DNA from: Rhodobacteraceae bacterium UBA6273
Lineage (GTDB): Bacteria > Pseudomonadota > Alphaproteobacteria > Rhodobacterales > Rhodobacteraceae
Assembly: GCA_002440625.1 (NCBI GenBank)
Contig: DJUV01000223.1
Coordinates: 1-15,427, forward strand
Length of the DNA stretch: 15,427 nt
Direction of reading: 5' to 3'
Part shown: positions 8,038-14,744 of the stretch, piece by piece
Numbering within the stretch: position 1 is the stretch's first letter
Layout: each line of letters begins with the position of its first letter
Made by a program: the position numbers and the translations under genes
The notes under the pieces: model-generated
What the model saw: only the letters and a program-made list of their open reading frames with translations
Told to the model about the DNA's origin: nothing
Database searches by the model: none

Positions 8038-8645
8038 CCGAGGGCGGCCCTGGCGATGCCCGCGACATCGCCGGCGACGGTTTCGACGGGGCGGTTGCCG
8101 TCGATGACCCGGCAGCGGCCCGGAAACTCGCGCGCCAGATCGAGAAAACCCTGCCGCATCCGGTACTGCAGATCGGCGCCGAAATCCTCGAACCGCTCTT
8201 CTGTTCCGTTGCGGCCCCTGGCGCGAGCAAGGCCCACATCCGGGTCCATGTCGATGATGAAAGTCAGGTCGGGTTCGCGCCCGATCATCAGAGAGTGAAG
8301 CTTGTCGACCACACCGCGCAGGTCGCCACGCGACAGGCCCTGATACATCCGCGTGGAATCGGCGAAGCGGTCGGAAATGACGATCCTCCCCGCGCCAAGT
8401 GCCGGGTCGATCAACCGCTCCAGATGGTCACGTCGCGCTGCGGTGAAAAGCAGGATCTCGGTTTCCGCCGACCAGCGGTCAGGGTCGCCCTCAAGCACCA
8501 GCCGGCGGATTTCCTCGGCTCCGGGACTGCCGCCCGGCTCGCGCGTCAGCACCACGTCGCGGCCAGCGGCGCGCAGCGCTTCGGCGAGGAGCCGTGCCTG
8601 CGTGGACTTGCCGGACCCGTCGATGCCCTCGAAGGTGATGAACAT
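8034..8645 (-). CDS. tmk: Thymidylate kinase (dTMP kinase)
   Basis: This cytoplasmic enzyme phosphorylates dTMP to dTDP, supplying DNA precursors. At 203 aa it is a standard length. The P-loop GIDGSGKST is at 7-15 and TREPGG is at 34-39. The DR motif (SDRFADST) is at 91-98, with Phe in place of the more common Tyr. The basic LID segment RARGRNGTEERFE lies at about 141-153. The start is 11 bases after the carboxypeptidase stop and has only a weak ribosome binding site, so coupling to upstream translation is likely. The 3' end overlaps holB by 4 bases. Assignment is firm from motifs, length and the tmk-holB pairing. Confidence 0.96.
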   Translation of the reverse strand: MFITFEGIDGSGKSTQARLLAEALRAAGRDVVLTREPGGSPGAEEIRRLVLEGDPDRWSAETEILLFTAARRDHLERLIDPALGAGRIVISDRFADSTRMYQGLSRGDLRGVVDKLHSLMIGREPDLTFIIDMDPDVGLARARGRNGTEERFEDFGADLQYRMRQGFLDLAREFPGRCRVIDGNRPVETVAGDVAGIARAALG

Positions 8646-8656
8646 CTTGCGCCGGC

Positions 8657-9793
8657 TCAGCTGCCGACTTCGGCCATGACGCGGCGGGCGAGAATGTCGA
8701 AGGCAGTGCGCAGGCGGGTGGTGAAGCCACCGCGTGACACCGCCTGGCCGGCGACCAGTGGCACGACTGCCGGTGCCATCCCCGGAACTGAGATCGTCAT
8801 GTCGGCCAGCTTCTGTCCCTCCGCTATCGGCGCCTCGAACGGGCCGGTGAACTTCACCTCGCCGGTCAGCTTTTCCTGCGCGAGCGAGGGGAGAAGCATC
8901 GACACGTCTTGCCCGACGACCAGACTCACCTTGGCGCTTGACCCCATCCAGACATCTGCATCGGCGATTGCCGTGCCTTTCGTGGCTACGGTCTTCTTGA
9001 CGAACTCGCGAAAGGCCCAGTTAACAATGCGCTCGCCCTCTTCGGCACGGGTCTTTTCGTCGGGCAGGCCGGCGATGACGAAGACGACGCGCCGGTCGCC
9101 CTGCTTGGCCGATCCGACCAGACCGTAGCCGGATTCGTCGGTGAAGCCGGTCTTCAGCCCGTCGGCGCCGATGTTGCGGTAGAGCAGCGGATCGCGGTTG
9201 GGCTGGGTGATGCCCTTCCAGGTGAAGGAGGTAATGGAAAAATAGCTGTAGTATTCCGGAAACTCGTTGATCAGCCGCTTGGCCAGCAGCCCGAGGTCAC
9301 GGACGCTCATCAACTGGCGCGGGTCGGGCAGACCGGAAGCGTTGCCGAAGCTCGAGTCCTCGAGTCCGATCGCGCGCGCGCGCGCCGTCATCAGCTTGGC
9401 GAAGTTGTCTTCGCTGCCAGCCAGCCCCTCTGCGACCACCACCGTCGCGTCATTGCCGGAATGCACGATAATGCCACGGATCAGATCTTCGACTGTCGGC
9501 CGGTCCCGTTCGTCGAGGAACATCTTCGATCCGCCCATCGACTTGGCTTTGCTCGAAACCGCGAACTGGGTATCGAGTGTCACCCGCCCGTCGCGCAGCG
9601 CCTCAAACAGCATGTTGACCGTCATGAGCTTCGACATCGACGCCGGCGGCAACTTTTCACGCGCGTTCTTCTCCAGAAGCACTGTGTCGGTCGTGAGGTC
9701 ATAGACCCAAGCCGCGCCGGCCAGCGTTTCGAAGGCGCGGGCGGGCAGGGTGGCAGCCAGGGCTGCGAACAGGATTGCGGCGAGGCGTATCAT
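8657..9793 (-). CDS. dacA: D-alanyl-D-alanine carboxypeptidase, DacA/PBP5 class
   Basis: This periplasmic serine peptidase trims the terminal D-Ala from peptidoglycan pentapeptides (MEROPS S11), 378 aa. Residues 1-20 form a signal peptide ending in ARA. All three active-site motifs are present: SMSK (S52, K55), SGN (112-114) and KTG (214-216). A C-terminal beta-rich PBP5-like domain follows the catalytic domain. The ATG at 9793 is preceded by AAGGAG with about 13 bases of spacing. A GTG one codon upstream (9796) has better spacing and may be the true start. A longer in-frame extension runs back over the SPOR gene and is rejected because it would bury the signal peptide. The gene sits 20 bases after the SPOR gene, so both cell-wall genes are probably one transcript. 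Confidence 0.94.
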   Translation of the reverse strand: MIRLAAILFAALAATLPARAFETLAGAAWVYDLTTDTVLLEKNAREKLPPASMSKLMTVNMLFEALRDGRVTLDTQFAVSSKAKSMGGSKMFLDERDRPTVEDLIRGIIVHSGNDATVVVAEGLAGSEDNFAKLMTARARAIGLEDSSFGNASGLPDPRQLMSVRDLGLLAKRLINEFPEYYSYFSITSFTWKGITQPNRDPLLYRNIGADGLKTGFTDESGYGLVGSAKQGDRRVVFVIAGLPDEKTRAEEGERIVNWAFREFVKKTVATKGTAIADADVWMGSSAKVSLVVGQDVSMLLPSLAQEKLTGEVKFTGPFEAPIAEGQKLADMTISVPGMAPAVVPLVAGQAVSRGGFTTRLRTAFDILARRVMAEVGS

Positions 9794-9813
9794 CACCAGC
9801 TGGAAACTCCTTC

Positions 9814-10884
9814 TTACTGCGAAACCGGATAGGCATCCGGGTAGCCGATCCCCTTGACCTTGCCGGCCATCGCGGTGCGGTCCGCTTCGCTCGAAGCCGG
9901 CCCGACAATGACCCGCCAATAGGTCTTGCCATTGCTCTCATCAGGGACCGAGCGCGCCGACAGCCCGGCCTTCTGCATCTGGTCGACAGCGCGCTTGGCA
10001 TTGGCCTCGGTGCTGAAGATGCCGATCTGGACATAGGGGCGCTTTAGCGCCGGGCCTGCCGGGGCGGGCGCCGCCGGGGCGGCCCCTTTGGCCTCGGCCG
10101 CGGCAATTCCCGCCGCGGCAGTGCCGACAACGGGGTCGAGTGAGGCCTGATCAATCGGCCCGCCGGTCACCGAGCCTGCGACAGGGGCGTCCACGGCGTC
10201 TTCCGCCTTGGGCTTGCGTTTGAAGAGGCCGCCGAAAAGGCCACGCTTCTTCTTCGGTTCCGGGGCGGCGGCGTCCGCAGCACCCGCCGCGTCAGTCGTG
10301 ATGGCCGCCGCGGCCGTCGTCGGCGCGTCGCTGGCGGCAGCGTCCGCTCCTGCGGCAACCGGCGCAGGGGCAGCAGCATCCGCCGACGCCGCGCCTTCGG
10401 TCGCCGTTGCGGCTGCGGCGGCTTCGGTTTCCGGCGTCACTTCGGCGGCGGGCGTCAGGTCAAGCTCTTGTCGGCGGAGGGCGACAATCGAAAGATTGGC
10501 GGGTTGGCCCGCCAGCATGCCAAGGGCTTCGGCCGCGTCCGACGAAACCTGCACGCTGGGGCCGGGGTTGTCGCGTTCGCGCCGGAAAAGCGCACCCACG
10601 ACCGACTTGCCGTTCTTGGTGTTGCGGATCAGGACCCGCTCAGGGTCCTTGACCGAGGTGTGCGCCACCCAGACACCACCCAGAGACGGGCGCCCGTCCC
10701 AGAGGCTCTCGCCCGTCATGTTGAAGGCTTCCGGCGATTCGATATCTTTTTCCATCGTGACGATGCCTTGCGCATCGCCCGCCGCGGGCTTGCCGCTCAG
10801 GGACGAACCTCCGGTCTGGCACCCCGCCAGGATCAACGCCGCGCCCACCGCGCCCGCAAGCAGCCCGTATCCCTGCCGATTCAT
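9814..10884 (-). CDS. SPOR-domain lipoprotein, peptidoglycan-associated
   Basis: This is a predicted envelope lipoprotein of 356 aa. It begins MNRQ, then a hydrophobic stretch and a lipobox LAGC with Cys22 as the lipidated residue. The middle (about 140-270) is a low-complexity Ala/Pro/Thr-rich linker interrupted by a basic patch (EPKKKRGLFGGLFKRKPK). The last 75 or so residues form a SPOR domain (YVQIGIFSTEANAKRAV... TYWRVIVGPA), a fold that binds denuded septal glycan. The ATG at 10884 follows a GGGGGCG ribosome binding site. A Met 15 codons upstream would put polar residues before the signal peptide and is rejected. Pairing with a D,D-carboxypeptidase suggests a division or cell-wall maturation role. 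It resembles RlpA-like proteins only in the SPOR domain; no double-psi barrel is obvious. Confidence 0.88.
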   Translation of the reverse strand: MNRQGYGLLAGAVGAALILAGCQTGGSSLSGKPAAGDAQGIVTMEKDIESPEAFNMTGESLWDGRPSLGGVWVAHTSVKDPERVLIRNTKNGKSVVGALFRRERDNPGPSVQVSSDAAEALGMLAGQPANLSIVALRRQELDLTPAAEVTPETEAAAAATATEGAASADAAAPAPVAAGADAAASDAPTTAAAAITTDAAGAADAAAPEPKKKRGLFGGLFKRKPKAEDAVDAPVAGSVTGGPIDQASLDPVVGTAAAGIAAAEAKGAAPAAPAPAGPALKRPYVQIGIFSTEANAKRAVDQMQKAGLSARSVPDESNGKTYWRVIVGPASSEADRTAMAGKVKGIGYPDAYPVSQ

Positions 10885-11183
10885 TATCGCCCCCGTTTGC
10901 GCGGTTGTGCTCCGCGCCTGACTGCCCAATGCAAGAGCCGGCCCAGCCCTCTGGCCATCGACCGCCCTTTGCCCGCCTCACGTTTCGCGGCAGTTCCGTC
11001 GTGTTCGCCGCAAATTCGCGCGGAGTCTAGCGGCTCTGCGCCGACAAGAAAAGGCTGGCCGGCCCTTCGCGCGGAATTCAGCGCGCCAGAAACCTTTCAG
11101 AATCGCGTGAGCCGCGCTAAGCCGATGCCCCGAACCGCGTCGTCAGGCCGGAGCGGGGGGCAGCGGTCGCACCGCTGCGCGAC
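10885..11183. other. Intergenic region between the divergent SPOR gene and tRNA-Ser
   Basis: About 300 bases without a convincing gene. It must hold the promoter of the minus-strand SPOR-dacA-tmk-holB operon and that of the tRNA, but I could not identify convincing -35/-10 pairs on either strand. Short open frames across it have no protein-like features. A perfect hairpin lies at its right end (listed separately). Confidence 0.5.
11160..11178 (+). repeat. Hairpin just upstream of tRNA-Ser
   Basis: GCAGCGG (11160-11166) and CCGCTGC (11172-11178) form a perfect 7-bp stem with loop TCGCA, ending 5 bases before the mature tRNA 5' end. The left arm plus two bases (GCAGCGGTC) recurs in the tRNA anticodon arm at 11208-11216. 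It could affect leader folding or 5' processing by RNase P, or be coincidence. Confidence 0.35.
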
Positions 11184-11271
11184 GGAAGGGTGGCAGAGTG
11201 GTCGATTGCAGCGGTCTTGAAAACCGCCGATGTGCAAGCATCCGTGGGTTCGAATCCCACCCCTTCCGCCA
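11184..11271 (+). tRNA. tRNA-Ser (anticodon UGA)
   Basis: This is a class II tRNA with encoded CCA. The acceptor stem GGAAGGG (11184-11190) pairs with CCCTTCC (11261-11267); the discriminator is G (11268), followed by CCA (11269-11271). The anticodon stem GCGGT/ACCGC (11211-11215/11223-11227) encloses the loop CTTGAAA, giving anticodon TGA at 11218-11220, which reads UCA. The long variable arm and the T-loop GTTCGAATC agree with tRNA-Ser. The gene appears intact. Its 3' end points into the accessory region on the right, the usual geometry when a tyrosine integrase uses a tRNA gene as attachment site. Confidence 0.97.
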
Positions 11272-11428
11272 ATTTTAACGCAACTTACTGATATTTATCT
11301 AATTTTCGTAAGGCAGTTCCAAAGACCAACATCCTTGCCCACAAAGATGTAATGGCTTGAACCTGCCTGCGCAGCCCTCACCCCGCGACGTTCGCAGGCG
11401 ATTACGAGAACAGTGAACTAATTTGGAC

Positions 11429-11437
11429 TTATCCACA
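11429..11437 (+). promoter_or_regulatory. Consensus DnaA box in the island leader
   Basis: TTATCCACA matches the classical DnaA-binding 9-mer exactly. It lies in the gene-free leader between the tRNA and the AlpA-like gene, downstream of an A+T-rich stretch (about 11272-11345) that contrasts with the GC-rich surroundings. A second, degenerate match (TTGCCCACA, near 11335) is two bases off. A single box could be chance, or part of an element-encoded origin served by the DUF927 protein. Confidence 0.35.
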
Positions 11438-11494
11438 GAAATCTAGCGCAACCCAACGGTCGGATCGCTATAGAGTCGGCGGTTGGAAGCGCCG

Positions 11495-11521
11495 CCTTCT
11501 GACATAAAAGTCATCAGAAGG
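11495..11521 (+). promoter_or_regulatory. Palindrome covering the ribosome binding site of the AlpA-like gene
   Basis: CCTTCTGA (11495-11502) and TCAGAAGG (11514-11521) are perfect 8-bp inverted repeats separated by 11 bases. The right arm contains the AGAAGG ribosome binding site used by the ATG at 11529. In RNA the stem would hide the binding site; in DNA the same symmetry could be an autorepressor operator. A TATAGA (11469-11474) upstream could be a -10 box, but no good -35 is seen. Confidence 0.55.
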
Positions 11522-11528
11522 AATGAGC

Positions 11529-11753
11529 ATGTCTGCCGCCACCAATCCCGATCTCATCTTCATCAATGTTGCGCAAGTCGCCGGGCGATACGGCATATCG
11601 GTCGACACGGTCTGGCGCTGGTCCCGATCGGGGGACCTTCCTCGTCCGCTCAGGATCGGCCCGAATATCACAAGGTGGCGCTTGGCCGACCTGATCGCGC
11701 ACGAGAACACCTTCACATCCGCCTTCGCATTCAGCTTTCGCTGGGCCGTCTGA
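11529..11753 (+). CDS. AlpA/excisionase-like helix-turn-helix regulator
   Basis: This is a small DNA-binding protein of 74 aa from the chosen ATG. The pattern FINVAQVAGRYGISVDTVWRWSRSGDLPRPLRIGPNITRWRLADLIA is the MerR-like winged-helix core of AlpA and phage excisionase families: a helix-turn-helix, a recognition helix ending TVWRW, the PRPLRIG wing, and a Trp/Arg return. Such proteins activate integrase genes, act as excisionases, or switch the element. The ATG at 11529 has AGAAGGA 6 bases upstream; an ATG two codons earlier (11523) abuts the binding site and is less likely. It is first in a two-gene unit, with DUF927 starting 11 bases after its stop. The tail (TSAFAFSFRWAV) is unlike typical AlpA. 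No integrase is visible next to it, as would be usual in satellites. Confidence 0.85.
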   Translation: MSAATNPDLIFINVAQVAGRYGISVDTVWRWSRSGDLPRPLRIGPNITRWRLADLIAHENTFTSAFAFSFRWAV

Positions 11754-11764
11754 GAGGGTCCACG

Positions 11765-13531
11765 ATGTTTGAATGCGAGAAGGCTGCCCATGGGGTAGAT
11801 GAAGGTTTCACGTGCTCCGTCCTGGGCGCCGACGGGATTCCGGCCGGCTTCGAAATCCGTCCCGATGGAATTTACGAGGCATCGGAGCGCGAGGAAACGG
11901 ATGCCCTCCGGCTGTGCTCACGCCTGACCGTGACGGCAGCATTCGAGGATCCGGCCGGCCGTAACCGCGGCCGGGTCATCGAGTTCGAGGATGATCGCGG
12001 CCGGCGGCATACGGTCTCCATCTTCAGCCGCGAACTCGAGGCCGACCTTCGGAAAGTCCGCCGCGACCTCGCGGATCGCGGCTTCTGGCTTCGTCATGGA
12101 CCGAAGGCCCATGACGCGGTTCTTCGCCTCTTGCGCGACTGGAAGGTGCGGCTGACGCTGACCGCGACGGACCGGTTCGGCTGGACCGATAGGTCCTGCA
12201 GATCTTTCGTGTTGAGTGAAGGGTGCATTCTTGGCGACGGGCGGGTTCACTTCACCGGCGAAACGGGTCTGGACCCTTCGGCGGATGGGCTGTCTTCCGG
12301 CACGCTCGCGACCTGGCGAGACGAGGTAGCGGCCCTTTGCGCCGGCAACCCTCTGCTGATCATCGCCGTCTCGCTAGCCTTCGCTGCGCCGCTCGTGGAG
12401 CTCCTCAACGAGGACGGTGGCGGCCTGCATCTGCGCGGCGCCTCCTCCCGCGGCAAGTCGAGCGTCCTGAAGGCCGCGGCCTCGGTCTGGGGCCATCCCG
12501 ACCGGGCGGGTAGCTGGCGCGCGACTGCCAATGCGCTGGAGGGCGCCGCTCTCGGCGCCAACTCGATGCTGCTCGCGCTCGATGAGATCGGGGAGATCGC
12601 CGGCAGCGAGATCTTCAAAGCGGTCTACTTGCTCGGCAATGGTATCGAGAAGCGCCGCGCGACCCGGGTTGGACCGGGCGGCGTCGCTAACCGCTGGCGC
12701 GTGGCCATCCTCTCGACCGGCGAAGACCGCATCGCCGACAGGATCGCCGAGGACGGTCGGCTGGCGAAGGCAGGAAACGAGGTGCGGCTCATCGATGTCG
12801 AGGCCGACGGACGCCCACACGGCGCGTTCGATCAGCTGCGTGGCAGCTCCCATGGTGCAGCATTCTCCGGGCGCCTGAAGACTGCGAGCCGGGGGTCCCA
12901 CGGCACGGCGGGCGAGGCGTTCGTGCGCATGCTCCTCGACCGTGGGCCGGACTTCCAGGAGGCGGCCAAGCGTGTGCGCGAGAGCATGGCGGCACAGATG
13001 CGGGACAGGAATGCGCTCGGCGCCGATGATCAGGCCATGCGCGTCGCCCGGCAACTGGCTCTGATCGGCCTTGCCGGGGAACTCGCGACCAAGCACGAGA
13101 TCACCGGCTGGAAGAAGGGCGACGCGCTCAGTGCAGCTCTTCTGGTCCTCCGGACCTGGCTCTCCGAGCGCGCGCGCCGACATGCGAGCGGTCCGAATGC
13201 GGCGCTCACCCGTCTGCGCACCTTCCTGCAGGCCGAGGCACATGGCTTCGTAGAGCGCGGCTCCGACCCGGCCGCAAGCGAGATTGTGCAGCAGGGCTGG
13301 AAGGACGAGGGCTTCTATTACCTCACCTCAGAGTGCTGGAAGGAGATCTACCAAAGAGAGGCGCGGAAGGCGGCGCGCAACCTGGTGGATGCCGGTTACC
13401 TGCTGCCCGGCGAGGAGCCCAACCTCTCCCGCCATGCCCCGAGCGGGATCCCTGACCGGCCCCGACTCTACTGGGTGCGCGCCGACATCCTGGATGAGAA
13501 GCGGCCGCCCGAGGCCGGAGTGGCAGCCTAA
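11765..13531 (+). CDS. DUF927-domain protein, helicase/primase-like P-loop ATPase
   Basis: This is a 588-aa protein with a DUF927 (PF06048) core. Key parts in order are the FGW strand near 138-140, WRDEVAALCAGNP (about 184-196), Walker A GASSRGKSS at 225-233, and WRAT followed by ALEG at 251-260. Walker B LLALDEIGE is at 269-277, with YLLGNGIEKRRA and the sensor-like ILSTGE after it. The family is found in phages, plasmids and integrative elements and is annotated as superfamily II helicase/primase-like; biochemical activity is poorly known. The ATG at 11765 follows GAGAGGG. The frame is open further upstream over the AlpA-like gene, but that overlap is not credible. The C-terminal 150 residues look like a winged-helix extension (TLRTFLQAEAHG-like start). 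No Toprim primase domain or partner gene is nearby, unlike many replication modules. Confidence 0.88.
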   Translation: MFECEKAAHGVDEGFTCSVLGADGIPAGFEIRPDGIYEASEREETDALRLCSRLTVTAAFEDPAGRNRGRVIEFEDDRGRRHTVSIFSRELEADLRKVRRDLADRGFWLRHGPKAHDAVLRLLRDWKVRLTLTATDRFGWTDRSCRSFVLSEGCILGDGRVHFTGETGLDPSADGLSSGTLATWRDEVAALCAGNPLLIIAVSLAFAAPLVELLNEDGGGLHLRGASSRGKSSVLKAAASVWGHPDRAGSWRATANALEGAALGANSMLLALDEIGEIAGSEIFKAVYLLGNGIEKRRATRVGPGGVANRWRVAILSTGEDRIADRIAEDGRLAKAGNEVRLIDVEADGRPHGAFDQLRGSSHGAAFSGRLKTASRGSHGTAGEAFVRMLLDRGPDFQEAAKRVRESMAAQMRDRNALGADDQAMRVARQLALIGLAGELATKHEITGWKKGDALSAALLVLRTWLSERARRHASGPNAALTRLRTFLQAEAHGFVERGSDPAASEIVQQGWKDEGFYYLTSECWKEIYQREARKAARNLVDAGYLLPGEEPNLSRHAPSGIPDRPRLYWVRADILDEKRPPEAGVAA

Positions 13532-13563
13532 GGGACCGACTGTCGCGCCCCGTGACGAAAGGA

Positions 13564-13630
13564 GTCGGACAGGCCGGCGAAGTCCGACCGGGTCACAATC
13601 TCCGTGTCGCTGTCCGAGTTGTCCGGGTCA
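13564..13630. repeat. Cluster of GTCCG-containing short repeats before the recombinase gene
   Basis: GTCGGAC (13564-13570) and GTCCGAC (13582-13588) form a perfect 7-bp inverted repeat with an 11-base spacer. Near-identical 9-mers TGTCCGAGT and TGTCCGGGT are tandem at 13611-13628, and CCGGGTCA occurs at 13588-13595 and 13623-13630. The first pair could be a terminator hairpin for the DUF927 gene (no T-run), or the set could be binding sites for a recombinase or regulator. Confidence 0.35.
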
Positions 13631-13760
13631 ATTTTGAGCACAGACAAAAAATCCTCTTCTCATGCTTCGGCTCCAGCGGCAATGCCGAGACCATACGCAA
13701 ATGCTCACACCATCTACCCCCCTATCCCCAACTATATCAGGCACTTGAAGGAGAAGAGCA

Positions 13761-14498
13761 GTGACGGAAAATCGACGCGGTCGTCCACGCTACGCCATTG
13801 GCTACACGCGGGTTTCCACACGTAGACAAGCTGAAGAAGGAAATGGACTTGAGGCACAAGCTGAATCCCTTCGTAATTACGCACGCGAACATGGATACAC
13901 ATTGAAGGGAATCCGTGAGGACACGACGTCAGGCAACGACCGGCGCGCGCTGATGGACCGGGAGGATTTCAGGGATGCGGTCAAAGAAGCGAAGCGCCTG
14001 AAAGCCGTCATCATCGTCACGCGCCTCGATCGGCTGTCCCGGAATTCTGAGAAGTTCTGGCAGTTCCTCCGCCAGGAAAAACTTCGCATCGTATCGCTGG
14101 TGCCCGACGAGACCGAGGATGTCGCGGCGCAGCGCCGCGCGGTGACGCGCGGCCAGCAGGTGCGGGAGAGGATTGCGCGCGGGACGGTAGAGGTCCTCGC
14201 GCGGCGAAAACAGAAAGGGGTGGTGCTGGGCTAGCCGGCGAGTCTGCCGGCGGCCAATCGCGCTTCCCGAAAGGCTCGCGGCACCAGGTCGCACCTGAAG
14301 GTCCTCGATATCCGCGACCTGCTACTGAAACATCCGGAACTTCGAGAAGTATCGGTAGCGACGGTAGCTGAGCGGCTGAACGCGGCAGGGAGTCTGTCCG
14401 GTCGGGATCTGCCCTGGACGAAGGATTCTATCCGCCGCCAGCTCCGGCTGGCGAAGGAGGAACTGAAGCTCTTCGAAGAGCCGGATGACTGGCTCTGA
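13761..14498 (+). pseudogene. Serine recombinase (resolvase/invertase family) interrupted by an in-frame amber codon
   Basis: A GTG start behind AAGGAG opens a resolvase N-terminal domain: YTRVST at 15-20 with nucleophile candidate Ser19 and Arg17, then IVTRLDRLSRN at 85-95 with the conserved Arg and Asp set. The frame stops at TAG (14232-14234) after KGVVLG, where relatives continue into the C-terminal DNA-binding part. Reading through TAG, the same frame runs 87 more codons to TGA at 14496-14498. It encodes plausible domain sequence: PASLPAANRASRKARG, then VATVAERLNAAG and WTKDSIRRQLRLAKEEL, a recombinase helix-turn-helix pattern. So one gene appears broken by a single nonsense change. The catalytic part alone (157 aa) would lack its DNA-binding domain. 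The first third is visibly less GC-rich than the rest. Amber suppression or sequencing error are alternatives. Confidence 0.8.
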
Positions 14499-14576
14499 GA
14501 GCTTTCCAGGGCTCTTCGCGGCCCTCGGCATGCATGGCCGAACCGCGCCGGTTTCGCCCCGTTGAGCGTCAGATTT

Positions 14577-14744
14577 CTAGAACGCGCCTGCGATGAGACT
14601 GGCCACGGACCCGACCGTTGCCACTGCTACACCCGCGACCAGCGCTCCGACGAGGAAGCTGAGCAGGAAATCCATCTTGGGACCGCCGGTCTCTTCTGAC
14701 GGAAAAACCGGTTCCGCCTCGACGTCTGCCGAAAGTGGAACCAT
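14577..14744 (-). CDS. Possible 55-aa single-pass membrane protein
   Basis: A short open frame encodes 55 residues: an acidic N-terminal part (VEAEPVFPSEETGG) followed by PKMDFLLSFLVGALVAGVAV and a further Ala/Val/Ser-rich hydrophobic run to the C-terminal AGAF. The last 30 residues would make one transmembrane helix. An internal ATG (MDF) would give a 32-aa peptide of almost only the helix. Third positions are mostly G/C, in keeping with coding DNA. The ribosome binding site is weak and I recognise no homologue. It converges on the recombinase remnant (78 bases between ends). A small membrane peptide fits a toxin, holin-like or simple structural role, but nothing in the sequence decides. The opposite strand over this stretch encodes nothing protein-like. 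Confidence 0.42.
   Translation of the reverse strand: MVPLSADVEAEPVFPSEETGGPKMDFLLSFLVGALVAGVAVATVGSVASLIAGAF

Noticed and set aside
6997..8298. Long plus-strand open frame over holB and the end of tmk
   Set aside because: It runs antisense across two well-supported genes and has low-complexity Arg/Gly/Pro composition without domains.
11483..11764. N-terminal extension of the DUF927 frame upstream of its ATG at 11765
   Set aside because: It would overlap the whole AlpA-like gene; the ATG at 11765 has its own ribosome binding site and the upstream residues are not protein-like.
12374..13243. Minus-strand open frame within the DUF927 gene
   Set aside because: It is antisense to a gene with Walker A and B motifs and shows no recognisable family.
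13552..13764. Small plus-strand ORF (70 aa) between DUF927 and the recombinase
   Set aside because: It has no ribosome binding site, overlaps the repeat cluster and the recombinase start, and lacks protein-like pattern.
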